64,000 nt of DNA from Sediminibacillus albus (GTDB lineage: Bacteria; Bacillota; Bacilli; Bacillales; Amphibacillaceae), in assembly GCF_900101125.1 (NCBI RefSeq), contig NZ_FNFL01000002.1, positions 434,001-498,000 of the forward strand, given 5' to 3'. Both the position numbers and the translations under genes were made by a program. The notes beneath the pieces are model-generated. The model searched no databases and was not told the DNA's origin. It was given only the letters and a program-made list of their open reading frames with translations. Numbering within the stretch: the first letter of the stretch is position 1; every line of letters begins with the position of its first letter. Positions 39,719 through 50,836 of the stretch are shown one piece after another.

Positions 39719-41212
39719 ATGAATAAACGTAAGAACAGTGCAGCCAAAAAATCGGGAATAAAACGCAAACAATCAAATAAATTCCACTCGAATAAACAAT
39801 CGACCCCTACCACACATAAAAGCAACAAATCCCAAGGGAAGAACTTGACCAACAATAAGCGCGGACGTAGCAAGAAAACCATAACCGCGGAGGTGACCTG
39901 CACAGGCCTTACCAAATCGGGAAAAGGCATTATCAACTGGGAAGGAAAGCAGTTAGAGATTGAGCATCTATTGCCTGGCGAAACGGCTGAGATAACAGTA
40001 TCCACTAGCGGGAAACAAGTTGACGCAGCACTAAAGCGAGTGATTACAACGTCTGAAAACCGGGTCAAGCCAATGTGTTCCTATTATTACGAGTGCGGGG
40101 GATGTCAACTGCAGCATATGAACGAGCAGGCGCAAAAGCATTTTAAGCAGGAAACGATAGAAAAATTGATGAAACCGTTCGGTAAGCCGGAACCGATTTT
40201 AACCATGGACCATCCGTATGATTATCGGAACAAGAGCCATACGACATTTGGCCTGAATAAGGACCGGCAGATTATTGGCGGGCTCTACGCCCAGAATAGT
40301 CATCAGCTTATCTCAATGGATCGGTGTCTCATTCACGACCCGAAAGCGGACGAGATTTGGCAAACCATTAAGGGTATGATGAAGTCCTTTAAAATCCAGC
40401 CCTATAATGAGGACACTGGACAAGGGTTCCTGCGCCATGTACTGGTTAAGGTCGGCAAGGTAAGCGGTGAGATCATGGTGGTACTGGTTGTAGCTTCCCC
40501 TGTATTTAAGGGAAAGAATAATTTTGTCAAAGCACTCAGGAAGGCCCACCCAGAGATTACGACCATCCTCATGAACGTGAATAACCGGAAGACGAGCATG
40601 GTTTTAGGTGACCAAGAAAAAGTACTGTTCGGAAAAGGGACGATAACAGACACCTTGTGTGGACTGAAGTTTGACATTTCAGCGAAATCTTTCTATCAAA
40701 TCAATCCAATCCAGACGGAAAAGCTATATGCAAAAGCTATTGAGATGGCGAAATTGTCCGGAAAGGAAACGGTAATTGATGCATACTGCGGAATCGGTAC
40801 GATTGGCCTGATTGCAAGTCAAAAAGCAGGGAAGGTCATTGGGGTAGAGCTGAATAAGGATGCTGTCCGAGACGCAATCCGCAATTCAAAACGCAATGGC
40901 GTGAAAAATGCCCGTTTCTATCAAGGCGATGCCGGCGAGTTCATGGTGGAGATGGCAGCACGCGGTGAGAAAGCGGATGTAGTAATCATGGATCCGCCCC
41001 GGAGCGGAAGTGATGAAGCGTTCTTGTCCAGTGTGGTGAAGCTTAAACCAAAGCGTGTCATTTATGTGTCCTGTAACCCGGAGACGCAAGTGCGGGATAT
41101 GAAGTATTTAACCAAGAACGGGTATGAGGTGAAAGGTATTCAGCCGGTGGATATGTTTCCGCAGACGGTGCATGTAGAAACGGTAGCGGAAATGGTATTG
41201 AAAGGTGTCTAA
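39719..41212 (+). CDS. rlmD: 23S rRNA (uracil-C5)-methyltransferase, RlmD/TrmA family
   Basis: SAM-dependent methylation of a uracil in 23S rRNA (family also includes RlmC and TrmA, and B. subtilis YefA, which acts at two sites). 497 residues. The first 55 are an unusually Lys/Asn/Ser-rich tail (MNKRKNSAAKKSGIKRKQSN), then a TRAM domain (TCTGLTKSGKGIINWEGKQL), an iron-sulfur cysteine set CSYYYECGGCQLQH, the SAM motif DAYCGIGTIGLIA, catalytic Cys in YVSCNPETQVRD and the end HVETVAEMV. ATG at 39719 is taken as start; the GTG two codons earlier lies in the GGGAAGTG ribosome site. A decayed copy of its 3' end lies 500 bp downstream. Confidence 0.9.
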   Translation: MNKRKNSAAKKSGIKRKQSNKFHSNKQSTPTTHKSNKSQGKNLTNNKRGRSKKTITAEVTCTGLTKSGKGIINWEGKQLEIEHLLPGETAEITVSTSGKQVDAALKRVITTSENRVKPMCSYYYECGGCQLQHMNEQAQKHFKQETIEKLMKPFGKPEPILTMDHPYDYRNKSHTTFGLNKDRQIIGGLYAQNSHQLISMDRCLIHDPKADEIWQTIKGMMKSFKIQPYNEDTGQGFLRHVLVKVGKVSGEIMVVLVVASPVFKGKNNFVKALRKAHPEITTILMNVNNRKTSMVLGDQEKVLFGKGTITDTLCGLKFDISAKSFYQINPIQTEKLYAKAIEMAKLSGKETVIDAYCGIGTIGLIASQKAGKVIGVELNKDAVRDAIRNSKRNGVKNARFYQGDAGEFMVEMAARGEKADVVIMDPPRSGSDEAFLSSVVKLKPKRVIYVSCNPETQVRDMKYLTKNGYEVKGIQPVDMFPQTVHVETVAEMVLKGV

Positions 41213-41254
41213 TTTAAAAGTAAATCTATCAATAAAAATAAACATTTCCGATTC

Positions 41255-41303
41255 AGACCCCGATTTCGTGAAAATAAACATTTCCGATTTCGGGGTCTTT
41301 TTT
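41255..41303 (+). terminator. Terminator of rlmD, built on a repeated segment
   Basis: AGACCCCG (41255-41262) pairs with CGGGGTCT (41291-41298), then a T run. The sequence AAATAAACATTTCCGATT occurs both just before the stem and within its loop, a local direct repeat. Confidence 0.7.
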
Positions 41304-41498
41304 ATGCCCAAACCTTGTCCTGACTGTCTTTTCTCGATTTTCTCTTCCTTCTTTTATCGGAGAATTTTATTTTAACTCCAACGGTGGAATGCGGGTTGGA
41401 GTGGGGTGATTTACCAATGGATTTTTATAATTGTACAAATAGCTTGGTAACATAGGTTTAGTGGTCTTAACTATAGATAGAAGTGTGTTTTATGTTCC

Positions 41499-41526
41499 CT
41501 CGGAATATTAGTTCGAGGTATTTTTT
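41499..41526 (+). terminator. Terminator-like hairpin in the rlmD duplication spacer
   Basis: CCTCG (41499-41503) pairs with CGAGG (41514-41518) and is followed by a T run. No gene precedes it; together with the adjacent repeat it suggests the remains of a lost gene. No gene is supported between 41213 and 42211. Confidence 0.5.
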
Positions 41527-41671
41527 GATCCCTAGTGTCTTACTTTTACGGGAAAAAGCAAATACTAGAGGTCTTTCTTATGGCAATATGAGTTTTATTA
41601 TAACTTTTAAAAAGTTTACATATGAGAAGAATAATACTTATACGTAACAGTATCTTCATACTGCCAAGTCA

Positions 41672-41845
41672 CATGTAGAAACGGTAGCGGAGATAGTATT
41701 GAGGGGATCTAACTAAAAATAAATATTTCTCAGTTAAAATTAAAAATTAGGATTAAGACCTCGATTTAGTGAAAATAAACTTTTCCGATTTCTGGGTCTT
41801 TTTCATGCAAATCCCTTGTCTTTTCTCGGTTTACTCTCGTCTCCC
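41672..41845 (+). pseudogene. Decayed duplicate of the rlmD 3' end and terminator
   Basis: CATGTAGAAACGGTAGCGGA at 41672-41691 is identical to the end of rlmD at 41171-41190 and continues with a similar tail to a stop codon. The terminator region also recurs in diverged form (AAGACCTCGATTTAGTG, then TTTCCGATTTCTGGGTCT). The copy lies 501 bp after the original and has no upstream coding part. Confidence 0.75.
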
Positions 41846-41996
41846 CAATTAAACCTTCGTGAGGTAGATTGTAATAATTTTCTCTGGATAGTCTCATTAA
41901 CTCCTTCTGCCGTCATCACTTTTCTTATTTTCTTCTACAGTTTGTTTTTCTGTTCCTATATCTAAAAAGGATTGAATTGAAATTAAAAGCATAAAG

Positions 41997-42108
41997 ATAC
42001 TCAGTACCAAGAATTTTCGGTGGACGAGTAACCGCCAGGCCCAGGGAGAACTGTGGCAGCGATCCGTCGCGAAGGACGTAGGTTTGTATTTTCGAGTAGA
42101 CTGAGTAT
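41997..42108 (+). ncRNA. Candidate structured RNA with closing stem and three hairpins
   Basis: A perfect 9-bp closing stem ATACTCAGT (41997-42005) with ACTGAGTAT (42100-42108) encloses three local hairpins: GGTGG/CCGCC (42019-42036), GCCCAG/CTGTGGC (42039-42057, one bulge) and GCGA-TCCG-TCGC (42059-42070). The segment is less AT-rich than its surroundings. It lies about 100 bp upstream of the glutaredoxin-like gene. I match it to no known RNA family; it may be a regulator, a small RNA or a short palindromic element. The strand is a guess. Confidence 0.35.
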
Positions 42109-42211
42109 GTTGGTGTTTCCTCCGCAGGGTTGGTTAGTGCAGGACATATAGAAGCTTCATGCTGTTTTCTTTTAAAGGAATATGGCACAATAGAGGGGTG
42201 GAGGGAATAAT

Positions 42212-42445
42212 ATGCAAAAAGTGGTTTTATATTCGAAGCCGAATTGCCCTTTATGTGATGAGGCAAAAGATCTTCTGATCGCGTTTCAGGATCAGTATGG
42301 GTATGACTTGAAAGAAGTCGATATTTATAGTGATGACGAACTCCTGGAGAAATACCAACTGACGATTCCCGTCGTGGAAATCGACGGACAGGAGGTCGAC
42401 TATGGTCAAATCGAGTGGGCAAAGCTGAGTGAGTTTATAAAATAG
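42212..42445 (+). CDS. Glutaredoxin-like protein
   Basis: 77 residues with thioredoxin fold: MQKVVLYSKPNCPLCDEAKD places the redox pair at Cys12 and Cys15 (CPLC); LTIPVVEIDGQEV carries the cis-proline of the fold. It probably reduces disulfides or acts as a small thiol carrier. The ATG follows GAGGGAA. It lies 144 bp upstream of cggR, in the same direction but with a separate cggR promoter between them. Confidence 0.85.
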   Translation: MQKVVLYSKPNCPLCDEAKDLLIAFQDQYGYDLKEVDIYSDDELLEKYQLTIPVVEIDGQEVDYGQIEWAKLSEFIK

Positions 42446-42457
42446 AAGTGCTTTTAG

Positions 42458-42486
42458 TTGTCGTAAATTGCCGGTTCTGCTACAAT
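42458..42486 (+). promoter_or_regulatory. Promoter of the cggR-gapA operon
   Basis: TTGTCG (42458-42463), 17-bp spacer, TACAAT (42481-42486); the start would lie near 42493, just before the CggR operator. Confidence 0.65.
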
Positions 42487-42518
42487 AAAAACTGTAAGAG
42501 GAATTTTTTTGGAGTATG

Positions 42519-42554
42519 CGGGACATAATACGCCTGCCAGGGACGTTTTTAACC
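42519..42554 (+). promoter_or_regulatory. CggR operator
   Basis: CGGGAC (42519-42524) and AGGGAC (42539-42544) recur with the 20-bp period known for the B. subtilis operator CGGGACN6TGTCN4CGGGACN6TGTC; the TGTC half-sites are poorly kept. It lies between promoter and cggR, so CggR would block elongation until fructose 1,6-bisphosphate accumulates. Confidence 0.65.
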
Positions 42555-42589
42555 CGGTTAGCATTAACTGGTAATAAAGGAGTTATAAC

Positions 42590-43609
42590 ATGAGAGCACT
42601 AATTGATCTTCAAAAAAAATTATTCCCTGACCTTCTCGATGTTATGCAGCGCAGGTATAAAATCTTGCATTACATACATTTAATGGAGCCAATTGGCCGC
42701 AGAAGCCTGGCTGATAATATTGAGATGGCAGAACGGCTGGTGCGGAGTGAGATTGATTTTTTGAATAGCCACGGTTTTCTCGATATTACTTCCAAAGGGA
42801 TGCTGTTAACTCCAGAAGGTACGAATGTCCTGGCACAGCTTAGGGAATTCATTAAAGAAGTATCTGGTTTTAGTGTTTTAGAACAAAGTGTGAAGGATAA
42901 ATTACACGTAGACCATGTTGTAGTGGTTCCTGGTAATAGTGATGAGCTTGATTGGGTAAAACAAGAAATGGGAAAAGCAGCAGTCGATTTTCTGCGTTCG
43001 ATTCTCCATGCCAATCAAACAATTGCTGTAACTGGCGGTACATCGATGGCGGCTGTAGCCGAAATGATGACTCCTTTGGAAAGAGCAGAAAATTGTATGT
43101 TTGTGCCAGCACGCGGTGGTCTAGGTGAACGCGTGGAAAACCAGGCAAATACAATCTGTGCTGAAATGGCGAAAAAAGCTAATGGAGAGTACCGGTTGTT
43201 ATATGTTCCTGATCCTTTAAGTGAAGAATCCTATCAGTCAATTATAGGAGAACCTTCTGTTAAAGAAATTCTCCATTTGATTAAGCAAGCAGATGTAGTC
43301 ATTCATGGGATCGGAGATGCTTGGACGATGGCGCAGCGCAGAAAAGCTTCCGGCAAGATTTTGCAAAGAATCTCTGATGGCAATGCTGTCAGTGAAGCTT
43401 TTGGTTATTATTTTAACCAAACTGGGGATGTTATCCACAAGGTAAGAACTGTCGGCCTGCAGCTGGAGGATTTAGATAATTCTCAATGTGTCGTTGCCGT
43501 TGCTGGCGGGAAATCAAAGGCACAAGCGATTATTTCTTATTTTAAGCAAGGCAAGAGCAATGTCCTGGTTACTGACGAAGGGGCAGCAAAAGAGTTAATA
43601 AGGGATTAA
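42590..43609 (+). CDS. cggR: Central glycolytic genes regulator CggR
   Basis: SorC-family repressor of the lower glycolytic operon that senses fructose 1,6-bisphosphate. 339 residues: N-terminal winged helix (residues 20-80, QRRYKILHYIHLMEPIGRRS), then the sugar-phosphate-binding domain with TIAVTGGTSMAAVAEMM, VPARGGLGERVENQANTICA and ADVVIHGIGDAWTMAQRRKA. The order cggR-gapA-pgk-tpiA-gpmI-eno is that of B. subtilis. It is autoregulated through the operator just upstream. gapA follows after 38 nt. Confidence 0.96.
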   Translation: MRALIDLQKKLFPDLLDVMQRRYKILHYIHLMEPIGRRSLADNIEMAERLVRSEIDFLNSHGFLDITSKGMLLTPEGTNVLAQLREFIKEVSGFSVLEQSVKDKLHVDHVVVVPGNSDELDWVKQEMGKAAVDFLRSILHANQTIAVTGGTSMAAVAEMMTPLERAENCMFVPARGGLGERVENQANTICAEMAKKANGEYRLLYVPDPLSEESYQSIIGEPSVKEILHLIKQADVVIHGIGDAWTMAQRRKASGKILQRISDGNAVSEAFGYYFNQTGDVIHKVRTVGLQLEDLDNSQCVVAVAGGKSKAQAIISYFKQGKSNVLVTDEGAAKELIRD

Positions 43610-43647
43610 TCCCTTTATATATATATGAAAACAAGGAGGAATTCTAG

Positions 43648-44655
<1,008 letters not shown>

Positions 44656-44691
44656 TTCAGAAATACAAAAATAGTCGAATAGTTAATGGCT

Positions 44692-44724
44692 AGCAGGGAG
44701 GGGGAATTGTCCTCCTCCCTTGCT
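44692..44724 (+). promoter_or_regulatory. Strong hairpin between gapA and pgk
   Basis: AGCAGGGAGGGGGA (44692-44705) pairs with TCCTCCTCCCTTGCT (44710-44724) with one G-U pair and one bulge, over a 4-nt loop and without a T run. In B. subtilis gapA mRNA is far more abundant than the rest of the operon; such a stem could stabilise the cggR-gapA transcript end. Confidence 0.6.
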
Positions 44725-44773
44725 TGTTGATAGGAAATTTTAAAAGTTAAATGAAGTTTTTTGTTAAGAGAGT

Positions 44774-44800
44774 CCTACATACGGGAATGATAGTATGTGG
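44774..44800 (+). promoter_or_regulatory. Second hairpin in the gapA-pgk gap
   Basis: CCTACATAC (44774-44782) can pair with GTATGTGG (44793-44800) with one G-U pair, about 20 nt before the pgk ribosome binding site. It may influence pgk translation or mRNA processing. Confidence 0.35.
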
Positions 44801-44829
44801 AGTGATAACAGGTAAGGAGGCTGAAACGA

Positions 44830-46011
44830 ATGAATAAAAAAACGATTGCCGACTTAGAGGTAAAAGGAAAAAAAGTCTTTTGCAGAGTCGATTTCAATGT
44901 ACCGATGAGCAATGGTGAAGTTAGTGATGACACTAGGATCAGAGCGGCTTTGCCGACTATCCAGAAACTGGTTGAAAAAGGTGCTCAAGTCATCCTTGCC
45001 AGCCATTTAGGCAGACCTAAAGGTGAAGTGGCGGAAGATTTACGCCTCGATGCTGTAGCCAAACGATTAAGTGACTTGCTTGGCCAAATTGTTACCAAAA
45101 CAGATGAGGTTTACGGGGAAGAAGTGAACCGCGCCTTGGCTGAAATGGCTGATGGCGATGTCCTTTTAATCGAAAATGTTCGTTTCCATCCAGGTGAAGA
45201 AAACAATGATCCGGAATTAGCGAAAGAATTCGCCAATATGGCAGATGTCTATGTAAATGATGCCTTTGGTGCAGCCCACCGGGCGCATGCATCTACTGCA
45301 GGGATTGCTGAACATTTGCCAGCTGCAGTCGGGTTGCTGATGGAGAAAGAATTGGATGTTTTAGGCAAAGCTTTATCAGATCCAGAGCGGCCCTTTACGG
45401 CAATTATCGGCGGGGCCAAGGTCAAAGATAAAATCGGCGTTATCGATCACTTACTAGATAAGGTAGATCATTTGATCATCGGCGGCGGCCTAGCCTATAC
45501 CTTTATCAAAGCACGAGGGTATGAGATCGGAAAATCATTGCTGGAAGAAGATAAACTCGACCTTGCAAAGCAGTTCATGAAAAAAGCTGAAGACAACGGC
45601 GTCGATATGATTATGCCTGTTGATGTCATTGTATCGGATGATTTTTCAAATGATGCGAACACCAAAGAAGTTGATATTGAGAATATCCCTGCAGATTGGG
45701 AAGCACTCGACATTGGACCGAAAACGAGAGAAAAATATCGTTCCATCATCGCTGATTCTCAGCTTGTAATCTGGAACGGACCAATGGGAGTATTTGAATT
45801 AGAGACTTTTGCCAACGGGACAAAAGCAGTAGCAAAAGCAATGGCTGAAACGGAAGGTTACACCGTTATCGGCGGCGGAGATTCTGCAGCAGCTGTAGAG
45901 AAATTCGGCTATGCAGACCAAATGGACCACGTATCCACGGGCGGCGGTGCGTCACTGGAATTTATGGAGGGTAAAATATTACCTGGTGTCGATGCACTAA
46001 GCGATAAATAA
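44830..46011 (+). CDS. pgk: Phosphoglycerate kinase
   Basis: Makes ATP and 3-phosphoglycerate from 1,3-bisphosphoglycerate. 393 residues with [75 protein letters not shown] and the C-terminal [19 protein letters not shown] follows AAGGAGG. The next gene, tpiA, starts 15 nt after its stop. Confidence 0.98.
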   Translation: MNKKTIADLEVKGKKVFCRVDFNVPMSNGEVSDDTRIRAALPTIQKLVEKGAQVILASHLGRPKGEVAEDLRLDAVAKRLSDLLGQIVTKTDEVYGEEVNRALAEMADGDVLLIENVRFHPGEENNDPELAKEFANMADVYVNDAFGAAHRAHASTAGIAEHLPAAVGLLMEKELDVLGKALSDPERPFTAIIGGAKVKDKIGVIDHLLDKVDHLIIGGGLAYTFIKARGYEIGKSLLEEDKLDLAKQFMKKAEDNGVDMIMPVDVIVSDDFSNDANTKEVDIENIPADWEALDIGPKTREKYRSIIADSQLVIWNGPMGVFELETFANGTKAVAKAMAETEGYTVIGGGDSAAAVEKFGYADQMDHVSTGGGASLEFMEGKILPGVDALSDK

Positions 46012-46026
46012 AGGAGAGGTGATCAT

Positions 46027-46781
46027 ATGCGTAAGAAAGTAATTGCAGGTAACTGGAAGATGAATAAACTGCTTTCAGAAGCTGAACAGTTTGTTGAAAC
46101 GGCTAAGACAAAAATCCCTAATGAGGATAAAGCAGAATCGGTTGTTTGTGCTCCATTTCCTTTTCTTCCTGCCTTGGTTGAAAAAGCCAAAGGCACAGAT
46201 TTGAAAATCGCTGCACAAAATATGCACTTTGAAGACAGCGGTGCTTTTACCGGAGAGGTAAGCCCTGCGATGCTAAAAGATTTAGGTGTCACTCATGTAG
46301 TGCTGGGCCATTCTGAACGACGCGAGCTTTTTGCGGAAACGGATGAAACAGTTAACAAAAAGACCCGTGCTGCTTTCAACCACGGTTTGATTCCAATCAT
46401 TTGTGTGGGGGAAACATTGGAGCAGCGTGAAAACAACGAAACGATGAATCATATTGAAGCACAGGTTAAAAAAGCTTTGGAAGGCTTGACAGAAGATCAG
46501 GTTAAAGCATCCATTATCGCCTATGAACCAATTTGGGCAATCGGTACTGGTAAGACAGCTACTTCTGAACAAGCAAATGAAGTGTGTACCCATATAAGAA
46601 AAGTTGTCAAAACAGCAGTTTCGGAAGAAGCAGGAAATGCTGTAAGACTTCAGTATGGCGGTAGTGTTAAGCCAGCCAACGTGGATGAACTTTTATCCCA
46701 ATCTGATATTGATGGTGCGTTGGTCGGCGGTGCAAGCTTAGAAGCTGATTCCTTTGTACAGTTAGCGGAGGCTGGTGCCAA

Positions 46782-46785
<4 letters not shown>
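46027..46785 (+). CDS. tpiA: Triosephosphate isomerase
   Basis: Interconverts dihydroxyacetone phosphate and glyceraldehyde 3-phosphate, linking the glycerol branch at the left of this window to glycolysis. 252 residues with GNWKMNKL (catalytic Lys), [12 protein letters not shown] (catalytic His), [16 protein letters not shown] (catalytic Glu) and [16 protein letters not shown]. The stop codon overlaps the gpmI start by 4 nt (ATGA). Confidence 0.98.
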
Positions 46786-49620
<2,835 letters not shown>

Positions 49621-49627
49621 TTGAGTT

Positions 49628-49661
49628 AAAAGGTGCTTTCCTGAAGGGAAGCACCTTTTAT
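49628..49661 (+). terminator. Terminator of the glycolytic operon
   Basis: AAAAGGTGCTTTCC pairs with GGGAAGCACCTTTT over a TGAA loop (49628-49659), with T-rich sequence following. Confidence 0.88.
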
Positions 49662-49691
49662 TAATGGAAAAGAATGCATCTGGAATAGTAA

Positions 49692-49763
49692 TTGACAGAG
49701 CAGGGAACATACGATAACATAAAACCGTAAGTGATAAAGATTCTCATTATCACTTACGGTTTT
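49692..49763 (+). promoter_or_regulatory. Promoter, Fur box and nested long hairpin before the siderophore uptake genes
   Basis: TTGACA (49692-49697), 17-bp spacer and TAACAT (49715-49720). Directly after it, GATAAAGATTCTCATTATC (49733-49751) matches the 19-bp Fur box at 16 positions. The Fur box is nested in a perfect 17-bp inverted repeat: its arms AAAACCGTAAGTGATAA and TTATCACTTACGGTTTT end at 49763 and are followed by more T residues, so the leader RNA could also fold as a terminator. Confidence 0.75.
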
Positions 49764-49839
49764 GTTTTGCAATAATAGGTTAAGAAATCTTTTGTACATA
49801 CGGAAGCAGTATTTATTGACTACTAAGGAGGAGTTACAT

Positions 49840-50832
49840 ATGAAGAATTGGTTGATGCTATTATTGATTGGAATGGTTGTCGTATTGGCAGCATGTAGTG
49901 ATTCAGGCGAGGGAAATGAAAAAGAATCATCTGAGGAGGAAAGCAGCGATGCCAGCGGGATTACTGTTAAGGATGCTTATAAAGAGCATACTTTTGAAGA
50001 AACACCTGAACGTGTCGTTGTTTTAGAATGGGTATATGGTGAGGATTTATTAGCGCTTGGCATTCAGCCGGTAGGAATGGCAGGAATAGAAAACTATCAT
50101 AAATGGGTTAATATCGATGCTGAACTTTCAGAGGATGTACAAGACGTAGGGACTAGACAGGAACCCAATTTAGAAGCAATTGCAGAATTGAATCCTGATT
50201 TAATCATCACGGCAGGTTACCGCCATGAAGCAATTATGGATAGTTTGGAAGGAATTGCTCCAACATTGTCGTTCAATCCTTATCCAGCGGAAGGAGAGGG
50301 TGACCAGTATGAAGAAATGACTTCCACCTTTAATACTTTGGCCAAACTATTCGGCAAGGAAGAAGAAGCAGAGAAAGTGTTAAGTGATTTGGACGCTACT
50401 TATAGTAGTGTTGAAGAAGAAATTGCCAGCTCCGATGTGGAAGACAAATCCTTTGTTTTATCACAGGCATATAGCGCAGATAACAGTCCGGTGATCCGTT
50501 TGTTTAAAGACAATGCTATGGCTGTGCAAATCATGGAAAATATCGGTTTGGAAAATGCTTATCAATCAGAAGGATTTCAAGTTTATGGATTTGATGAAAC
50601 GAGTGTGGAAACACTGCAAAATTTCCAGGATGCTCATTTTTTCTACATCGTCCAGGAAAGTGATAACATTTTCGACACTCAGCTAAAGGGAAATCCAGCT
50701 TGGGAAAGCTTGAATTTTGTAGAAGAGGGTAAGACACATCCATTGCCGGGAGATACTTGGACATTCGGCGGCCCGCTATCTGCTGAAGTGTTTGCTGAAC
50801 AAATTAAGGAAGCCTTACTGCAAGCGAAGTGA
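49840..50832 (+). CDS. Iron-siderophore ABC transporter substrate-binding lipoprotein
   Basis: 330 residues of the FecB/FhuD-type periplasmic-binding family. Lipoprotein signal MKNWLMLLLIGMVVVLAAC, then an acidic linker and the binding domain: TPERVVVLEWVYGEDLLALG, LNPDLIITAGYRHEA, LAKLFGKEEEAEKVLSDL. These blocks resemble the ferric-citrate/hydroxamate binding proteins of bacilli (YfmC, FhuD types). ATG at 49840 follows AAGGAGGAG; in-frame codons upstream lie between the Fur box and that site. Expected to be repressed by Fur when iron is plentiful. Confidence 0.9.
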   Translation: MKNWLMLLLIGMVVVLAACSDSGEGNEKESSEEESSDASGITVKDAYKEHTFEETPERVVVLEWVYGEDLLALGIQPVGMAGIENYHKWVNIDAELSEDVQDVGTRQEPNLEAIAELNPDLIITAGYRHEAIMDSLEGIAPTLSFNPYPAEGEGDQYEEMTSTFNTLAKLFGKEEEAEKVLSDLDATYSSVEEEIASSDVEDKSFVLSQAYSADNSPVIRLFKDNAMAVQIMENIGLENAYQSEGFQVYGFDETSVETLQNFQDAHFFYIVQESDNIFDTQLKGNPAWESLNFVEEGKTHPLPGDTWTFGGPLSAEVFAEQIKEALLQAK

Positions 50833-50836
50833 TAAC

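Noticed and set aside
41240-41290. Direct repeat AAATAAACATTTCCGATT as a tiny CRISPR-like unit
   Set aside because: Only two copies exist locally, and they are part of the rlmD terminator structure and its decayed duplicate.
42018-42032. Resemblance of GGTGGACGAGTAAC to a 16S rRNA string
   Set aside because: The match is short and the flanks show no rRNA; I treat it as chance.
41925-42422. A 165-residue minus-strand frame
   Set aside because: It is antisense to the glutaredoxin-like gene and the hairpin cluster and is a chance frame.
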